A stretch of 64,000 nt of DNA from Salvator merianae (GCA_003586115.2 QVOM02000021.1:7578248-7642247), one strand, 5' to 3'. Positions 34,658 through 45,292 are shown, numbered from the stretch's first letter. Numbers and translations are program-made. Notes: generated by a model not told the origin, from the letters alone.

Positions 34658-34804
34658 TCACAATGCTTGTGGGTATGCAATATTTTTTGTTGTTCCATTG
34701 TGTGTGCAGCTATAGAGATCGTCTGGTTTGCCGACTGTAGAGCACGCAACATATAGTTGTCCATGTGAGAAGCAATCCGTGTGTAGATCTGAACCGCACA
34801 ATCC
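34658..34804 (-). pseudogene. Helitron helicase C-terminal remnant
   Basis: Forty-eight codons and a TGA stop on the minus strand. The translation contains CFSHGQLYVACSTVGKPDDL, then YSCTHNGTTKNIAYPQAL. The 'T.GQLYVA.SRV' motif is the last conserved (VI-like) motif of Pif1/RecD-type helicases, and '(T)KNIVYPQAL' is the usual tail of animal Helitron RepHel proteins. Here the motif arginine (SRV) reads T (STV). Nothing upstream in frame resembles the rest of the helicase; the sequence switches to an A-rich run and then the GC-rich block. It encodes no functional enzyme. Confidence 0.88.
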
Positions 34805-34849
34805 TTTTTTTTCTATGCCTTTTTTTTTAACTCCCTCCTTCTTCCCCCA

Positions 34850-35600
34850 CAGGTTACTTTGGGGTTGTCTGGCAGTTTTGTTCTGTTTTGTTTTTTAAAA
34901 AAGACACCAGCCGGAGATGATGCAGCCGCACTGGGCTACCCCTGGGAGCAAAGGTTTCCTCCTCAGCCCCGACCAAGCCGCCCGAGGGGTGATATGCCGA
35001 CGAGAAATGGAGCCGGAGCCAGAGCGGGGCAGCCACATGGTTCAGCCTCCTCCTCGCTTCCCCGAGTGTCTGTCTGTCAGTGGCAGCAGCAGCAAGAGCA
35101 GGGGCTGCCGGGGAGCGGGAACCTCTTCAGCACGTGGAGCGGAGTAGACGCAATGGCAGCTGCAGCGGCGGGAGCAGCAACCGGGGGGGGGGGGCATGGC
35201 TAAAGCGCCCTCTGCCTGTACCTCAGAGAGAATGGNNNNNNNNNNNNNNNNNNNNNNNNNNNNNNNNNNNNNNNNNNNNNNNNNNNNNNNNNNNNNNNGG
35301 GGAGGGGAGGGGAGGGAAGAACGGAGGGTGCCTGGGACGACCCCCTCCTTCCCTCTTCTTTTCTTTCTTTTTCTCTCCTCCTTCTGTCCCTCACCCTCTT
35401 CCCTCCTCCCGCTCCCTTCACTTTTCCTCAGGGAAGCCGCTCGCCTTGCAGAGCAGAAGCCCTTTCCAAGAAGACGTGGTAGAAATGTGAGACGGCGGGG
35501 CGCGCGCCAGCCCCTTGGGAAAGACGACTGGAGAGACAGAGCCACGCGCTACCAGCCAGGAGACGCATGCGCGCTTCGTTCTTCTTGCCGCTGCGCCGCA
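34850..35600 (-). other. CpG-rich block inside the Helitron, candidate captured gene fragment
   Basis: About 690 determined bases of high GC with many CpG dinucleotides (for example around 35490-35600 and 34970-35060), in a window that is otherwise AT-rich. It contains polypurine stretches, GCA/GCC-type trinucleotide runs (35080-35110, 35155-35180) and a G10 run (35184-35195). On the minus strand an ATG at 35038 in context GAACCATGT opens 47 codons (start MWLPRSGSGSISRRH) before a stop near 34896. The composition is that of a vertebrate promoter/5' UTR/first exon. I do not recognise the gene. The strand is that of the Helitron, and the fragment could also read in reverse. Confidence 0.55.
35236..35298. 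other. Assembly gap (63 N)
   Basis: Run of N; it starts after 'agagagaatgg' and ends in a GGGGAGGGGAGGGGAGGG tract (35299-35316). The true gap size is unknown. Confidence 0.99.
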
Positions 35601-35614
35601 TGCACTGTAAAATT

Positions 35615-35653
35615 GAGATTGCAATTCCCAATGGAATTGGGAATTACAATCTC
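35615..35653. repeat. Long hairpin in the Helitron 5' region
   Basis: Left arm GAGATTGCAATTCCCAAT (35615-35632), loop GGA, right arm its reverse complement with a single mismatch (35636-35653). An 18-bp stem with a 3-nt loop. Confidence 0.9.
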
Positions 35654-35975
35654 ACTTTCACAATGCAATCGGAAACACTGAAATGGAATCGTGAAACTGA
35701 ACATTTGGAAATCGTAAATGGACTGTAAATCAGAAACACTGAAAGGGAATCGTAAAATATTTAGTATATTGCTTTGACGTCCAGCAGATGGCGCTGTTTT
35801 TCCAGAAAAACCTGTTTTTACCTGTCACAGGTGTGACATCTATATAATATAGGTATATAAAAAGAGGCGCGTATTCGAATGCAACATTGTGTCAAAATTT
35901 CAAAGCAATCGGTGAAGCACTTTCAGAGATTAGCGATTTTGAACAAACGAACATTTACATTTTTATTTATATAGA

Positions 35976-37016
35976 TTTTGGGGTGGAGAAAGTAAATTAA
36001 AAAAGAATGATGCATCATTTGGTGTCCAGATTCTAAATCTCTGAACTGAAATTGCTGTTTGTGAAATAGTTGAAATCAAGAGGTGTTTATGTTCTTACAA
36101 GCCAATTTAATCAGCAGTCTAGTCACAGAATTCTAAGTCAGCTCATTTTCAGGTACTTTTCAAATGCAGGCCCGTACACAACATTTTTCCAAAAATCTAA
36201 TAAGAAAGCTTCTCAGCTGTACCTTACATCCATAATAGAACCTTACAGGTGCATAAAATGACTGCTATGTAATACTGAATCTGCATTTTCTAAGTTAACA
36301 TCACGCAATACTACTGCAGGGTTGCCCAGTATGTTGTTTATGGCTGCAGGCTTTTAAAATTATTCTGAACACTGCAGGCGCATCTACGTATGCTCAGAAC
36401 TTCTTAACAAGACAACACATTTAAAAATAATATGGGAAAGCTTTACTTTCCCAGTTTAAAAACTATATATTGCTATGAGAACTGCTCCTGTACACGTGTC
36501 AAGCACTGTTCCCACCTATGAGCAGGATCTTAAGGACTATGGTTTTGGTTTGACTGCTAACGGTTTGGAGTAGATGCCAAGGCAGGGAAAACACTTTGCT
36601 GATTTTGTATAAAGTTTATTTTTTGAAAATGTAAAAGGCACACAGGAAATAATTTTATTACAATGCAAGCAGCAAAACAGTAACAATGAAACACTTTCAC
36701 TTCTGAGGCGAATCAGTCAAAATGGCAGCCAGCAAGTCCACTTTTGACTACTGGCAAGGACACACTCAGTATCAAGAGGAAAGACCTAGTCTAACATACA
36801 TTGAGGGGAAGGAATAGCTGTGACTGCAGCAGCGATACAGTGTTTCTAGTCAGCTTGGAACCAAGAGTTTGCTCTTAACTCCAGCAGAGAATACAGCAAA
36901 TGTATTTGCTGCCTCTCAGGCTTAATGCCAAGTAGCAGAGCACTCGATAAAGGAAGTGGGAAAAGAGACTCAGCAAGGCACACTGCATGGGGATTTTTCT
37001 GGCTAATCAGAATTTG
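35976..37016. other. Unassigned AT-rich DNA
   Basis: No exon or repeat recognised. Confidence 0.3.
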
Positions 37017-37084
37017 TGCTTGGAACTCAGCCTTATCTTTTCACAGGAAGAACTCTGTGAAAAGATAAGGCTAAGTTCCAAGCA
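37017..37084. repeat. Isolated near-perfect 30-bp inverted repeat (hairpin)
   Basis: Left arm 37017-37046 (TGCTTGGAACTCAGCCTTAT then CTTTTCACAG), 8-nt loop 37047-37054, right arm 37055-37084. The arms pair with one mismatch (C/A at left-arm position 12). The pairing does not extend outside, and no repeat family in the window shares it. It could be a small fold-back element, a gene-conversion or replication-template-switch product, or an expressed hairpin RNA. The sequence alone does not decide. Confidence 0.9.
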
Positions 37085-39639
37085 TTTTTTGCATCTGGGG
37101 AGAGGTAGCACCATGGGTCAGAACCCATCAATACAATGAACTCTTTCCCCATGACGCCCCTGGTTTGAATCTCATCAGTTGTTACACACACAATCAGCTG
37201 GAAGAGTATCTTTAACTAGAAAGTGCACGTTAGAAGTATAGGAGTGGGAGAGCAGTAACTATAAATGCAAATTGAGAAGTAAAGAAGTAAAAAGGAGATG
37301 AGAGGCAACAAACTTCCAGAAGCAAGAGATGGCTTCTCTTCAAGATTTAACAAATGTATCAAGACACAAGCATTCACACACACACAAGCTAAGGGGCAGA
37401 TCTCAATGCTTGGACAGACAGGCTTAAGGGAACAGCAGAAGGACCAACACTCTAGCTAACTCCTTGCCTTTCAGTACCAGCGAAGAAAAGGTGTAGGCTC
37501 CTAGAACTCAGAAAGCTAATAGGTCTTGCTTGCTCCTGCAGCCTCAACCTCCTCAACCTCATGAGAAGTCAAGTAAGTCTAATTATACACTCAGTTCCAA
37601 GTTAGTCCTTGTCTCTTTGTGGCAACAGCACCTGGAAGGATCAAGCTGCCTTGATCCAGTAACATGTAACAAGCCTAGAAGGACAGAGAGCAAGTTTGAG
37701 CCTCAACTCCAGAGTGATTTCAGTCAAGTAGCAAGCCCACGGCTCTCTGGAACCCAAACGCACAGCAAATGACGTTCTTGCCAGGGTAAACCACAATTCC
37801 CAACTTGAAGGAAGGATACAAGGATGGACTTGGAGATACTCAAAGATGTGGCAGTTCCTGAAGATGAGGACCTTGATGTGTCCCAAGACATGCAGTGGAC
37901 CCCAGAGTAAACCAGAGACACTGAGTGAGCAAGGAAACCTGTTCTTATACCCAAACACCGACCCACAGGGCAGGCAGGAAAGTGGCCCGTTTAGGTGGAT
38001 AAAATGAAGTAAACAAGGAAGGTCATGTAAACAGGAGGCCTTAATCCAACTGACTATTCAGTTTGGGCAACCACACTATTATGCCAACCTTATAGCTGCT
38101 TTTGCCCCAGCTTTACAAACCCTTTACAGCTTAAATGTCACATTCCATCACCTGGTTGACAGGATTAGTTGTGACCTAAAAACATCCTTTTTAACAAAAA
38201 ACAAGCAGAGTTGAAGATTATAGGGTCAGTGGTCCTTGTGGGGTATTTCTTTATAGTACAAACTTCTATTTCCTAGAATGGAAGCCTGACCTAGATACCA
38301 TTGCCAAAAATGGTCTCTGGCACTGTACAGTCCAGGTCTCAAAAGTTCTGGTAGGAACCCACGTTATCAGTATGCAAATGAAGATATGCCATCATGTTCT
38401 GTTTTCTATTATGTATGTAACAAATGTACAGAATGACTTCACTAATGCCATGTCTCCAGGAAAAAAATAACAGCAGAAGGCCAAATACTTCAGATGCAAA
38501 GCATTATGGTACTGAATAAATACACTGACTTTCAAAGACAAACCATGACATATAGTATGTCTTCTCCCCAAACAGATAAAAAGCTGCAGGTAGCAGGTAA
38601 CAACTAGGATCAGTAGCCCAGTTAAGCATAGATACATGGATATAAGAGGATTTGCTTCTTGAGCCAAACATTTATAGAGACAGCAAGCATGTCTTTACAG
38701 TTGAGTACATATGAAGTGCTATGCTAGGGCAATGTCACAAAGTGTTACTTTGCCACTGCAAAGACTTTATAAAAACAAAAAAACCCTGGCAGATATATCA
38801 GACAAAATAATTTAGTAGGTCTGTGACAACCTCACTACTGAATTTTGGTTTCAAGAACTGGGGTTGCAGGCAAACATAAAAAAATTTCCATTGTATGCAT
38901 TACTTGCAAGACCAAGAATAAGCTTATGCTATTTAAACTGAAAAAAATCTAAATGATGCACTCAACACTTCAATACGTTCATAAACATAAACACACAGTA
39001 TTTCACCTGTAGATAAAAATAGCTTTATGATAAAATTTATTGCAATTAATAATTGTAGTAGTATGAGTAGTAGTTGTAACTTTTGTTTTTAACAGAAGGC
39101 CCACTGCTGAAGAGAGGACCGTATATGCCCAGTCATTCTAGGGTGAGACAAAAGGGACCCGACTGGAACTGCTTCTGCTTACTGCTATTGTTATTGCAGC
39201 CTCCAAGCTCTTCCAGCAGGACTGCTGCTACTTCTTCAACAGAGACTCTGGTAGTGAGTTGATGCAGGACTGGGCCCAAGGCAGCTGGGACCTGATTGGG
39301 TCTGCTGACCTATATAAGGCTTGCTCTGTTTGTATGGGAGGTCCACCACAAAAGGGACAACATTGTGTGTCTGTGTCAATACCTCAAGAAGAACAAGAGC
39401 AAGGTCCACTCCCTTTGGCCTATGTTTCTATATATCTTTGGGTGGGATTGGTTTGTGGGTGTTTTAATTACTTTGGAAGAAGGTTTTGTTGTTAACTGAT
39501 ATTGTGTACTGGGTAGGAGGTAAGGAACAATGTGCCGATACAGGGCAGGAGGGAGGAAGATCTCCCTACGGGCAATAGTTTTGCTTCCAAGGGCAGTACC
39601 AGGCAGCTGTTATGGAGAATTCTGCATTGTCTGCCTTAG
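37085..39639. other. Unassigned DNA, about 2.5 kb
   Basis: No exon recognised. 39100-39600 has moderately GC-rich sequence with broken frames just upstream of the LINE and could be its worn 5' part, but no motif supports this. Confidence 0.3.
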
Positions 39640-40640
39640 AGTTACTACTGTGTGAGGTCCCCTCAGGAGCTAATCCTATCCCCTATTCTTTTTAATATCT
39701 AAATGAAGCTGCTCGGTGACATTCTCCAGAGATCTGGAGCAAGGTGTCATCAGTATGTTGATAACACTCAGCTCTATCTCTCCATTCCATCTGATTCAGG
39801 AGAGGTAGTTTAGGTGCTTGAATGTTGTCTGGAAGCAGTAACGGGCTAGTGTGGAGCAATAAACTGAAGCTGAATTCAGACAATGTGGAGATACTGTGTG
39901 TCAGGGTTCTTGAGTCTATGCAGTGTTCTTGATGGGGCTGTTCTGCCCTGGAAGGAACATGTGTATTGACTGGAGATAGTCTTGGACCCACCAGTGTTGA
40001 GGTATGCTCAGGTGGCCAGGAGTGCTTACCTCCAACTCAGGGTCATTCACCAACTACACGCCTTTCTGGACAGAGACAGACTAGCCACAGTGATCCACGT
40101 TCTGGTAATCACCAGACTGGACTACTGAAATGTGCTCCATGTTGGGCCGGCCTTGAAGATGGTTCAGAAGCTGCAACTAAAGCAGAATGCAGCAGCACAA
40201 CTGCTGCAGGTACCAAGCCAAATGCATTTCAGGCCAGTCCTAAAGAAAGAAATTGGTCACCAGTTTGCTACCAAAGCCAATTCAGGGTGCTAACACTGAC
40301 TTATAAAGCCCTTAATAATTTGGCCACAAAAAAGAGTGCCTCCTTCCATATAGATCTGCCATCAGTTAAGATCTGTGGGAGGCCTTCTTGGTAGTATCAC
40401 CTCTATTAACAGTTGAAGATGCAAGGGCATGTAAGAGGGCCTTCCCTGTGATGGCCCCCAAGCTGTGAAATGACTTTCCCTCTGTGGTGTGTCCGGCACC
40501 CTCATTATATATTTTTAAACACACTATGAAGACATACCACTTTATGCTAGTCTTGAAGAAACAGCTTCCCTTCCATTTCAGGCACTGCTATATGCTGTTT
40601 TAGTCACTTCATTTTCATGGTAACTCGTCCTGAGAACTTA
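39640..40640 (+). mobile_element. L2/CR1-type LINE, second long copy, degenerate
   Basis: Parallels 29330-30330 in order: 'ctattctttttaatatctaa' with 'atgaagctgct', then the YADDTQLY block mutated to read roughly YVDNTQLYLS (about 39755), then 'aaactgaagctgaattcaga' (LKLNSD), 'gacagagacagactagccac' with 'agtgatccacgtt', and 'atggttcagaagctgcaact'. Later come 'aggtgctaacactgacttat' with 'aaagccc' and a PKLxNDFPS C-terminus (40460). The 3' tail stops at 'aactcgtcctgagaactta', so it lacks the last bases. Multiple stops; inactive. Confidence 0.8.
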
Positions 40641-41697
40641 CTGAAAAAATCCCCCCTCTTTCTTATTTTCTAACAGAGAATAAAGGAAGTGCATTTTTTT
40701 TAGTCCCAAGGACACCCTCCACCACAGAGAACAAATTGAACTCTCAGAATGTTCCAAGACTTTTTGAGTTTTGTTCCAAGTTGTAACAAAACTCAAAAGA
40801 GTTCCATGCATACCCCCTGACAAAATGTAAAGTCCTAAATGACTTCCTGTGATTTAACTGGGTGGTCCACTTACTTGGCTGTTTACAGCCACAACTGCAG
40901 ACAACCATACAAACCACAATGCAAAAATCCATTTGTGCTTAAGATGCTTCTCTTTTTCTCTCTTCTAGACCTATGTACACCTTTTGTGCTGTGGAACAAA
41001 TACCACTCGGGCACCACGTAGACCTCCTGAGGTACCACATTCTTAACAACAGGCTGCAAAAACTGCAAGTAACGTCTTTGTCATATTCCACTCAATTACC
41101 ACAATATCCTACCCCTTTTGTTTCTCAGAAGCAGAGCATTTCTGAACTGGGAGAGATTGGTCCTGCAATGTCATTCCCCAAACCACAGAAACTGCAACCT
41201 GAGGTACTGTCACACTGCACACACACTGATCAATCTGGTGTGTGTTAGCAGAGCTGGAAGCTTCCCCCTAAATGGTTCCTTTGTGGTCAGGTTCCTTCGT
41301 GGTCCACATCACATCAGCAAATCCTCCTTTACAAGGGATGAAGGTGCAGCTGCGCTTAACCCACACCCAGTGACTCAGGAGGCAAGATATTTTTTTCTTC
41401 TCTGTACCAATTTCCTGCTGAAAGTAAGGGTGCAGTTGCATGTATGTAGGATAGAATCAAGATCGCCTTTCAAAGCGCTTCCTGTGTTTTTTCTATGTTC
41501 ACATTTGCAAGGAAAATGCCCATTAAATGAGTGTGAAGTGCAGGTGCCACAGCTGCACCCACACTCAGCAGGTTCCTCAACTCCAAACTCACATTTAGTT
41601 TGATACCGGCTAGGGCTAGGCTTGCTGTTATTGGCCAATGAGTTTTGATGGACAGCAGGGTTGATTCTTCATTCCTTGCCAATCAGCATGATCATTC
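40641..41697. other. Unassigned DNA
   Basis: Open frames at 40970-41600 overlap in several phases and show no recognisable domain. Confidence 0.3.
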
Positions 41698-41738
<41 letters not shown>

Positions 41739-41740
41739 GG
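41698..41740. repeat. (CT)n(CA)n microsatellite
   Basis: About eleven CT units then nine CA units. Confidence 0.95.
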
Positions 41741-42087
41741 CCGGATTTTATTTGCCAGACATTACTTTCCTCCTTCCTCCACATCTCTTCCAAGTAAATG
41801 CACTCACAGAGGACAGATAAGCCCTCTTCCTTTCTAGCTGTCTTCCAGACACACATAGATATCTAAATGAAAAGGCAGCCCTTTTAGCTGATTACATTAC
41901 ATCTGCCTCTTTGATTCCAGCAGAGAACTCCTACAATGAAAGACTTCAACCCTTAGTTACAGATATTTTCTACCGCTGCACCACTGTAATACAGCCACAG
42001 AGAAGTTATCCAAGTATTCAAGCTGAGACACAAAACAGTGAGTTTAAATCAAATAACTGGATACTCCACTCTCTGAATAATAAATAC

Positions 42088-42523
42088 GACCATTCTACAC
42101 TAGGTGCTAGTCTGGAACACATTCTGGTCTAGGCCTCTACTGTCTGCACACTAGTGTAGACCAGCAGAGGCCCCATCCACCATTAATATGCTTCGTCCAC
42201 ATTGTATTCCAGTCCAGCAGATGTCTTTAAAGTAATCCACAACTATGTGGCTATTCTGGACCACAAGGCATGCCTCTGGTGCAGAACTGGAGGCCCAGCC
42301 CCTACTTGGCGGTACACCATGAAGCACCATGAGAACTGAGTGTGCCTCTGAAATGGCCCCAGACAGAAACATCTAAAGGCCACTTGTCCCAGTCTCTGAG
42401 AGCTGGGTGGGGTCTTCAAAGCCTGCACTCAGGTCTGGGATGTGCTTGGCTCTCCAGAATGCAGACAGCCTTACCGTGGCCCACTGGAAACCAGTCCCAG
42501 GGCAACCAGTGCAGAAATTGCCC
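42088..42523. mobile_element. Harbinger-like MITE, about 436 bp
   Basis: Starts GACCATTCTACACTAGG and ends CCAGTGCAGAAATTGCCC (reverse complement GGGCAATTTCTGCACTGG). Flanks TAC (42085-42087) and TAG (42524-42526) are a one-mismatch 3-bp duplication. Inner inverted words 'gtctggaac...attctggtctag' and 'ctagtgtagaccagcag' are visible. The termini are diverged, so the boundaries are moderate confidence. Confidence 0.5.
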
Positions 42524-43480
42524 TAGAGTCTACAGGAATACAGTTTCTTAAAAATGTTAGAGGATCCAGACAATCAGATCTCTGACTACCACAGGAATGC
42601 AGGTTCTCAAATCTTCAGTTGTTATGTGAGGGAAAGGAAGGGTGGACAAGGAAAGCTCAGAGAGTGCTATTTGTTTCAAGTTCTATGAATTGCTGTTTGG
42701 GGAAGACTAAGTACATTTTAAAAAAGGAAATTGAGAAGAGAGTGCTTTTCTCTGCACTCACGGTGAACAGCTTTGCATGGCACGTGGAGCAATGACCATC
42801 GAAACAATGCAAAAAAAAAAAGCCTCTTAGAGTCTTAGGCTAGCAATGCATCCATTAGATTAAGCGAGACAATCATAAATCATCTTTTGGTTTGGTTATC
42901 ATTGGTGCTTAACAGTGAAAAATTAAGCCTCCTCTTGGGTGTAAATTTTTGCATTTTACAATGAATCAGCTTGGTGCATGGTTGGCTGCAGCTCCTTCCC
43001 TTCTCCTCTTCTGACAAGCTTGCTCTACTGCCATTTTCTAAGTGCAACCTTAGCGGTGGCAGCAGGCAAAGGTGAGGCATCAGAGATGACCACCAGCAGC
43101 AGATGAGTCACTAGGTGTGTGCTCTGGCAAGTGGGAGAGACTAAGGTGGAGAGGGTGACCCTTTAAAAAGGATCTGAAAAGTTAATGAGAGGGAGCACTG
43201 TGTGTGCTGAGCCTGGCAGTGAGTGAGATGGCATCTGAGGCACTGGCTTGGTGCCAGGGTCTGCTGCTAGGTGGAGACCCCTATCTGCAGGCAGGCAGGT
43301 CAGAGTGAAGCCCAAGGGTTTCTTTGGTGCAGACACGCCTCAGCAGCAACCAAGCCAGATGGGTGCCTGGGAAAGCGGGCACAGAGGGCAAGAGCCCTGA
43401 AAGCAGGCAGGTGGTCTACCGTAAGTTCCCCCTTCCATCAGCCCACTCCCCACTTGCAGGCAGGTTGCTTTGCTTGCTCC
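42524..43480. other. Unassigned DNA
   Basis: No exon or repeat recognised; GC rises toward the right. Confidence 0.3.
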
Positions 43481-43484
43481 CCCT

Positions 43485-43910
43485 TTCTGGGCCGACACCA
43501 AAATGTGCCCAATAAAGAAAGCAAAAGGCCAATGGAAGAAGGAACTCCTTCCCTCCACCGGCCTGCTGCTTTCCTCAGAGGTGTATTTTGTTGCCGGTTG
43601 ACCTCTTTGCCTGCCAGCAGCTTACTTTGCTTGCCAGCCCTTCCTGGGCCAAGCCAAGTAAATTGCCAATGAGCGAGGAGCTCAACCAGCACCAAAACAC
43701 ATCCGCTGGAGAAAGCAGTGGGCGAAATCAGTGGGTGTGTTTTGCTGCCAGTCAAGCTCCCTGCTCAGCAGCAGCTACCCCCCCCCCGCCTCCTGGGCCA
43801 AGCAAAGTAAGTTGCTAATGAGTGAGGAGTTTGTCCAGCAGCAAAACACAACCTCTGAAGAAAGCAGAAGACCAGTGGAAGGAGGCCTTCTGATTTCTTT
43901 AGCGGGTGCA
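43485..43910. repeat. Degenerate minisatellite, unit about 150 bp
   Basis: Three diverged units can be aligned: '(c)tgggccgacaccaaaatg' near 43489, 'ctgggccaagccaagtaaat' near 43645 and 'ctgggccaagcaaagtaagt' near 43794. These are followed by 'gagcgaggagctcaaccagc' versus 'gagtgaggagtttgtccagc', and by 'gagaaagcagtgggc' versus 'gaagaaagcagaagacc'. The last two units are 149 bp apart. The long overlapping frames here come from tandem GC-rich sequence. No protein is recognised. Confidence 0.65.
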
Positions 43911-44799
43911 CCTGGGTGTTGGCCAAGCCCATCAGCAGCTTATTTTGTCCATGTAGGATTAAAAATTACAGAGCTCTCATTGTCACTATCCACGTTTTTG
44001 TTTTGCACACTCTTTAAGATCGCCAGACGCCAGCTGGGGAAAAAAACTGCTTATCTCGCTAGAGGCAACAAGAAAGACAAATGGTTGCAGCTTTCCAGAT
44101 AAAGACGTTAAGGCAAGTTCTCCTCCTCACACCCAGCCTCGTTTCAAAAGTTTCAAAATATTCTTTATTATAGGAGAATGGATTGAATCTGCATAAGAAA
44201 ACCCGAAGGGGAGATCTGGATTTTTGCTTTTTATTTCTTCCTTTCTTGGCTTGAAAACAAAAATAGAAAGTAAACCCAGCTTGCCAAGGTGTCTCATTTT
44301 GGGTCTGTTTTATGGGGAGGCATAGAGAGAAATGCCAGAAAGCAAACTGCAGACTTCAGCCAGCCAAAGACTGAGCAAAACTAACGGGTTTCACTGATCC
44401 ACATACCATATAAGGTCCAGTATTCTACAGGCAAAGGTATATGACTGAGCGTGAAAATTATGCATAAACCTCCCAATTGCTCAGTACTATTAGCTTCTTT
44501 CTTAACTAGCCGATAATGCCTTGAAATGATGTTACATGTGGTGGAATGGGTTATTGTTGAATTTCATCTCCCCACCCTCAGTTCCTTCCCTACTGCACTC
44601 AAAAACCAAAATGCAAAAGGAGGGAAACAGTTGCAACTTCCCTCCTTTTTCTTTTTCTTTCTTTCCCTCTCATTGTATTTTATACTGCAACTATTCTAAC
44701 CGCATTCACTTAATAAATAGTTAGAAATTAAAACAGAAATAATCATAATGCCATCCCTAGAATCTTGTCTGCTATTTTGGCAATGCCCAAATATTTTTG
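43911..44799. other. Unassigned DNA
   Basis: Nothing recognised. Confidence 0.3.
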
Positions 44800-45292
44800 G
44801 TATACTAATAGTAATCCAGTAACCTCAACAGCTTGGGCCCCGGTTTATCTGGAAAGAGCGCCTTCTTCCATATAGACCTGCCCGAGTTTTGAGATCCCAA
44901 GGAGAGGGCCTTCTTGCAGTTCCTCGTCTCTCAGAGGCACAAGGGGCAGGGACATGCCAGAGGGCCTTTCCTGTGGAGGCCCCCAAACTCTGGAATAGCC
45001 TCCCTCTGGAGGTTCACCAAGTGCCAACATTATGTGGTTTTTTTGGTGCCTGGTTAAAACATACCTCTTCACCCAGGCTTTTGCTGTTTAGTTTCCACTG
45101 GGTGTTGTCCTGCCAGTGAGGGGGGAATGGGCTGGTGAATGGCAGGGTGGCAGTGCGGGAGGGTCATCTTTTAAATATGTTTTAATACTTTATATATATT
45201 ATTTCTTTACTATTGTGACCAACCCTGGGACCTTTCAGTGAAGGACAGGATATAAATTCTTAAAATAAAACAAACAAACAAACAAACAGATG
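44800..45292 (+). mobile_element. L2/CR1-type LINE 3' end
   Basis: C-terminal ORF2 remnant in frame at 44889-45119 with 'EAPKLWNSLPLEVHQVPTLC' and 'FFGAWLKH', the usual C-terminus of this LINE type. A 3' UTR with 'ccaaccctgggacctttcag' follows, and an AAAC microsatellite near 45275. Strongly 5'-truncated. Confidence 0.8.

Larger units (their letters stand above)
34566..35975 (-). mobile_element. Helitron rolling-circle transposon carrying a GC-rich insert
   Basis: Read on the minus strand, the element begins TCTATATAAATAAAAATG at 35975, preceded by A. It ends CGGGTACAGCTAG at 34566, followed by T. This fits Helitron rules: 5' TC, 3' CTRR, insertion between A and T, no target duplication. Nine bases before the CTAG is a hairpin, GCCAC-8 nt-GTGGC (34579-34596). 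Next to this 3' end is the C-terminus of a Pif1-like helicase (34658-34804). The middle (about 34850-35600) is CpG-rich and unlike anything else in the window, with a 63-base gap at 35236-35298. The 5' part (35600-35975) is AT-rich and contains a long hairpin. Total 1410 bases including the gap, so it is not autonomous: the Rep domain and most of the helicase are missing. Confidence 0.88.

Noticed and set aside
34859..35681. Multiple 70-167 codon frames around the assembly gap, on both strands.
   Set aside because: They read through N bases and stop-poor, CpG-rich DNA; no known protein. Treated as part of a captured fragment rather than genes.
43271..44102. Long overlapping open frames of 76-133 codons on both strands.
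   Set aside because: They lie in a degenerate tandem repeat, occur in several phases at once and show no domain; explained by GC-rich repeats.
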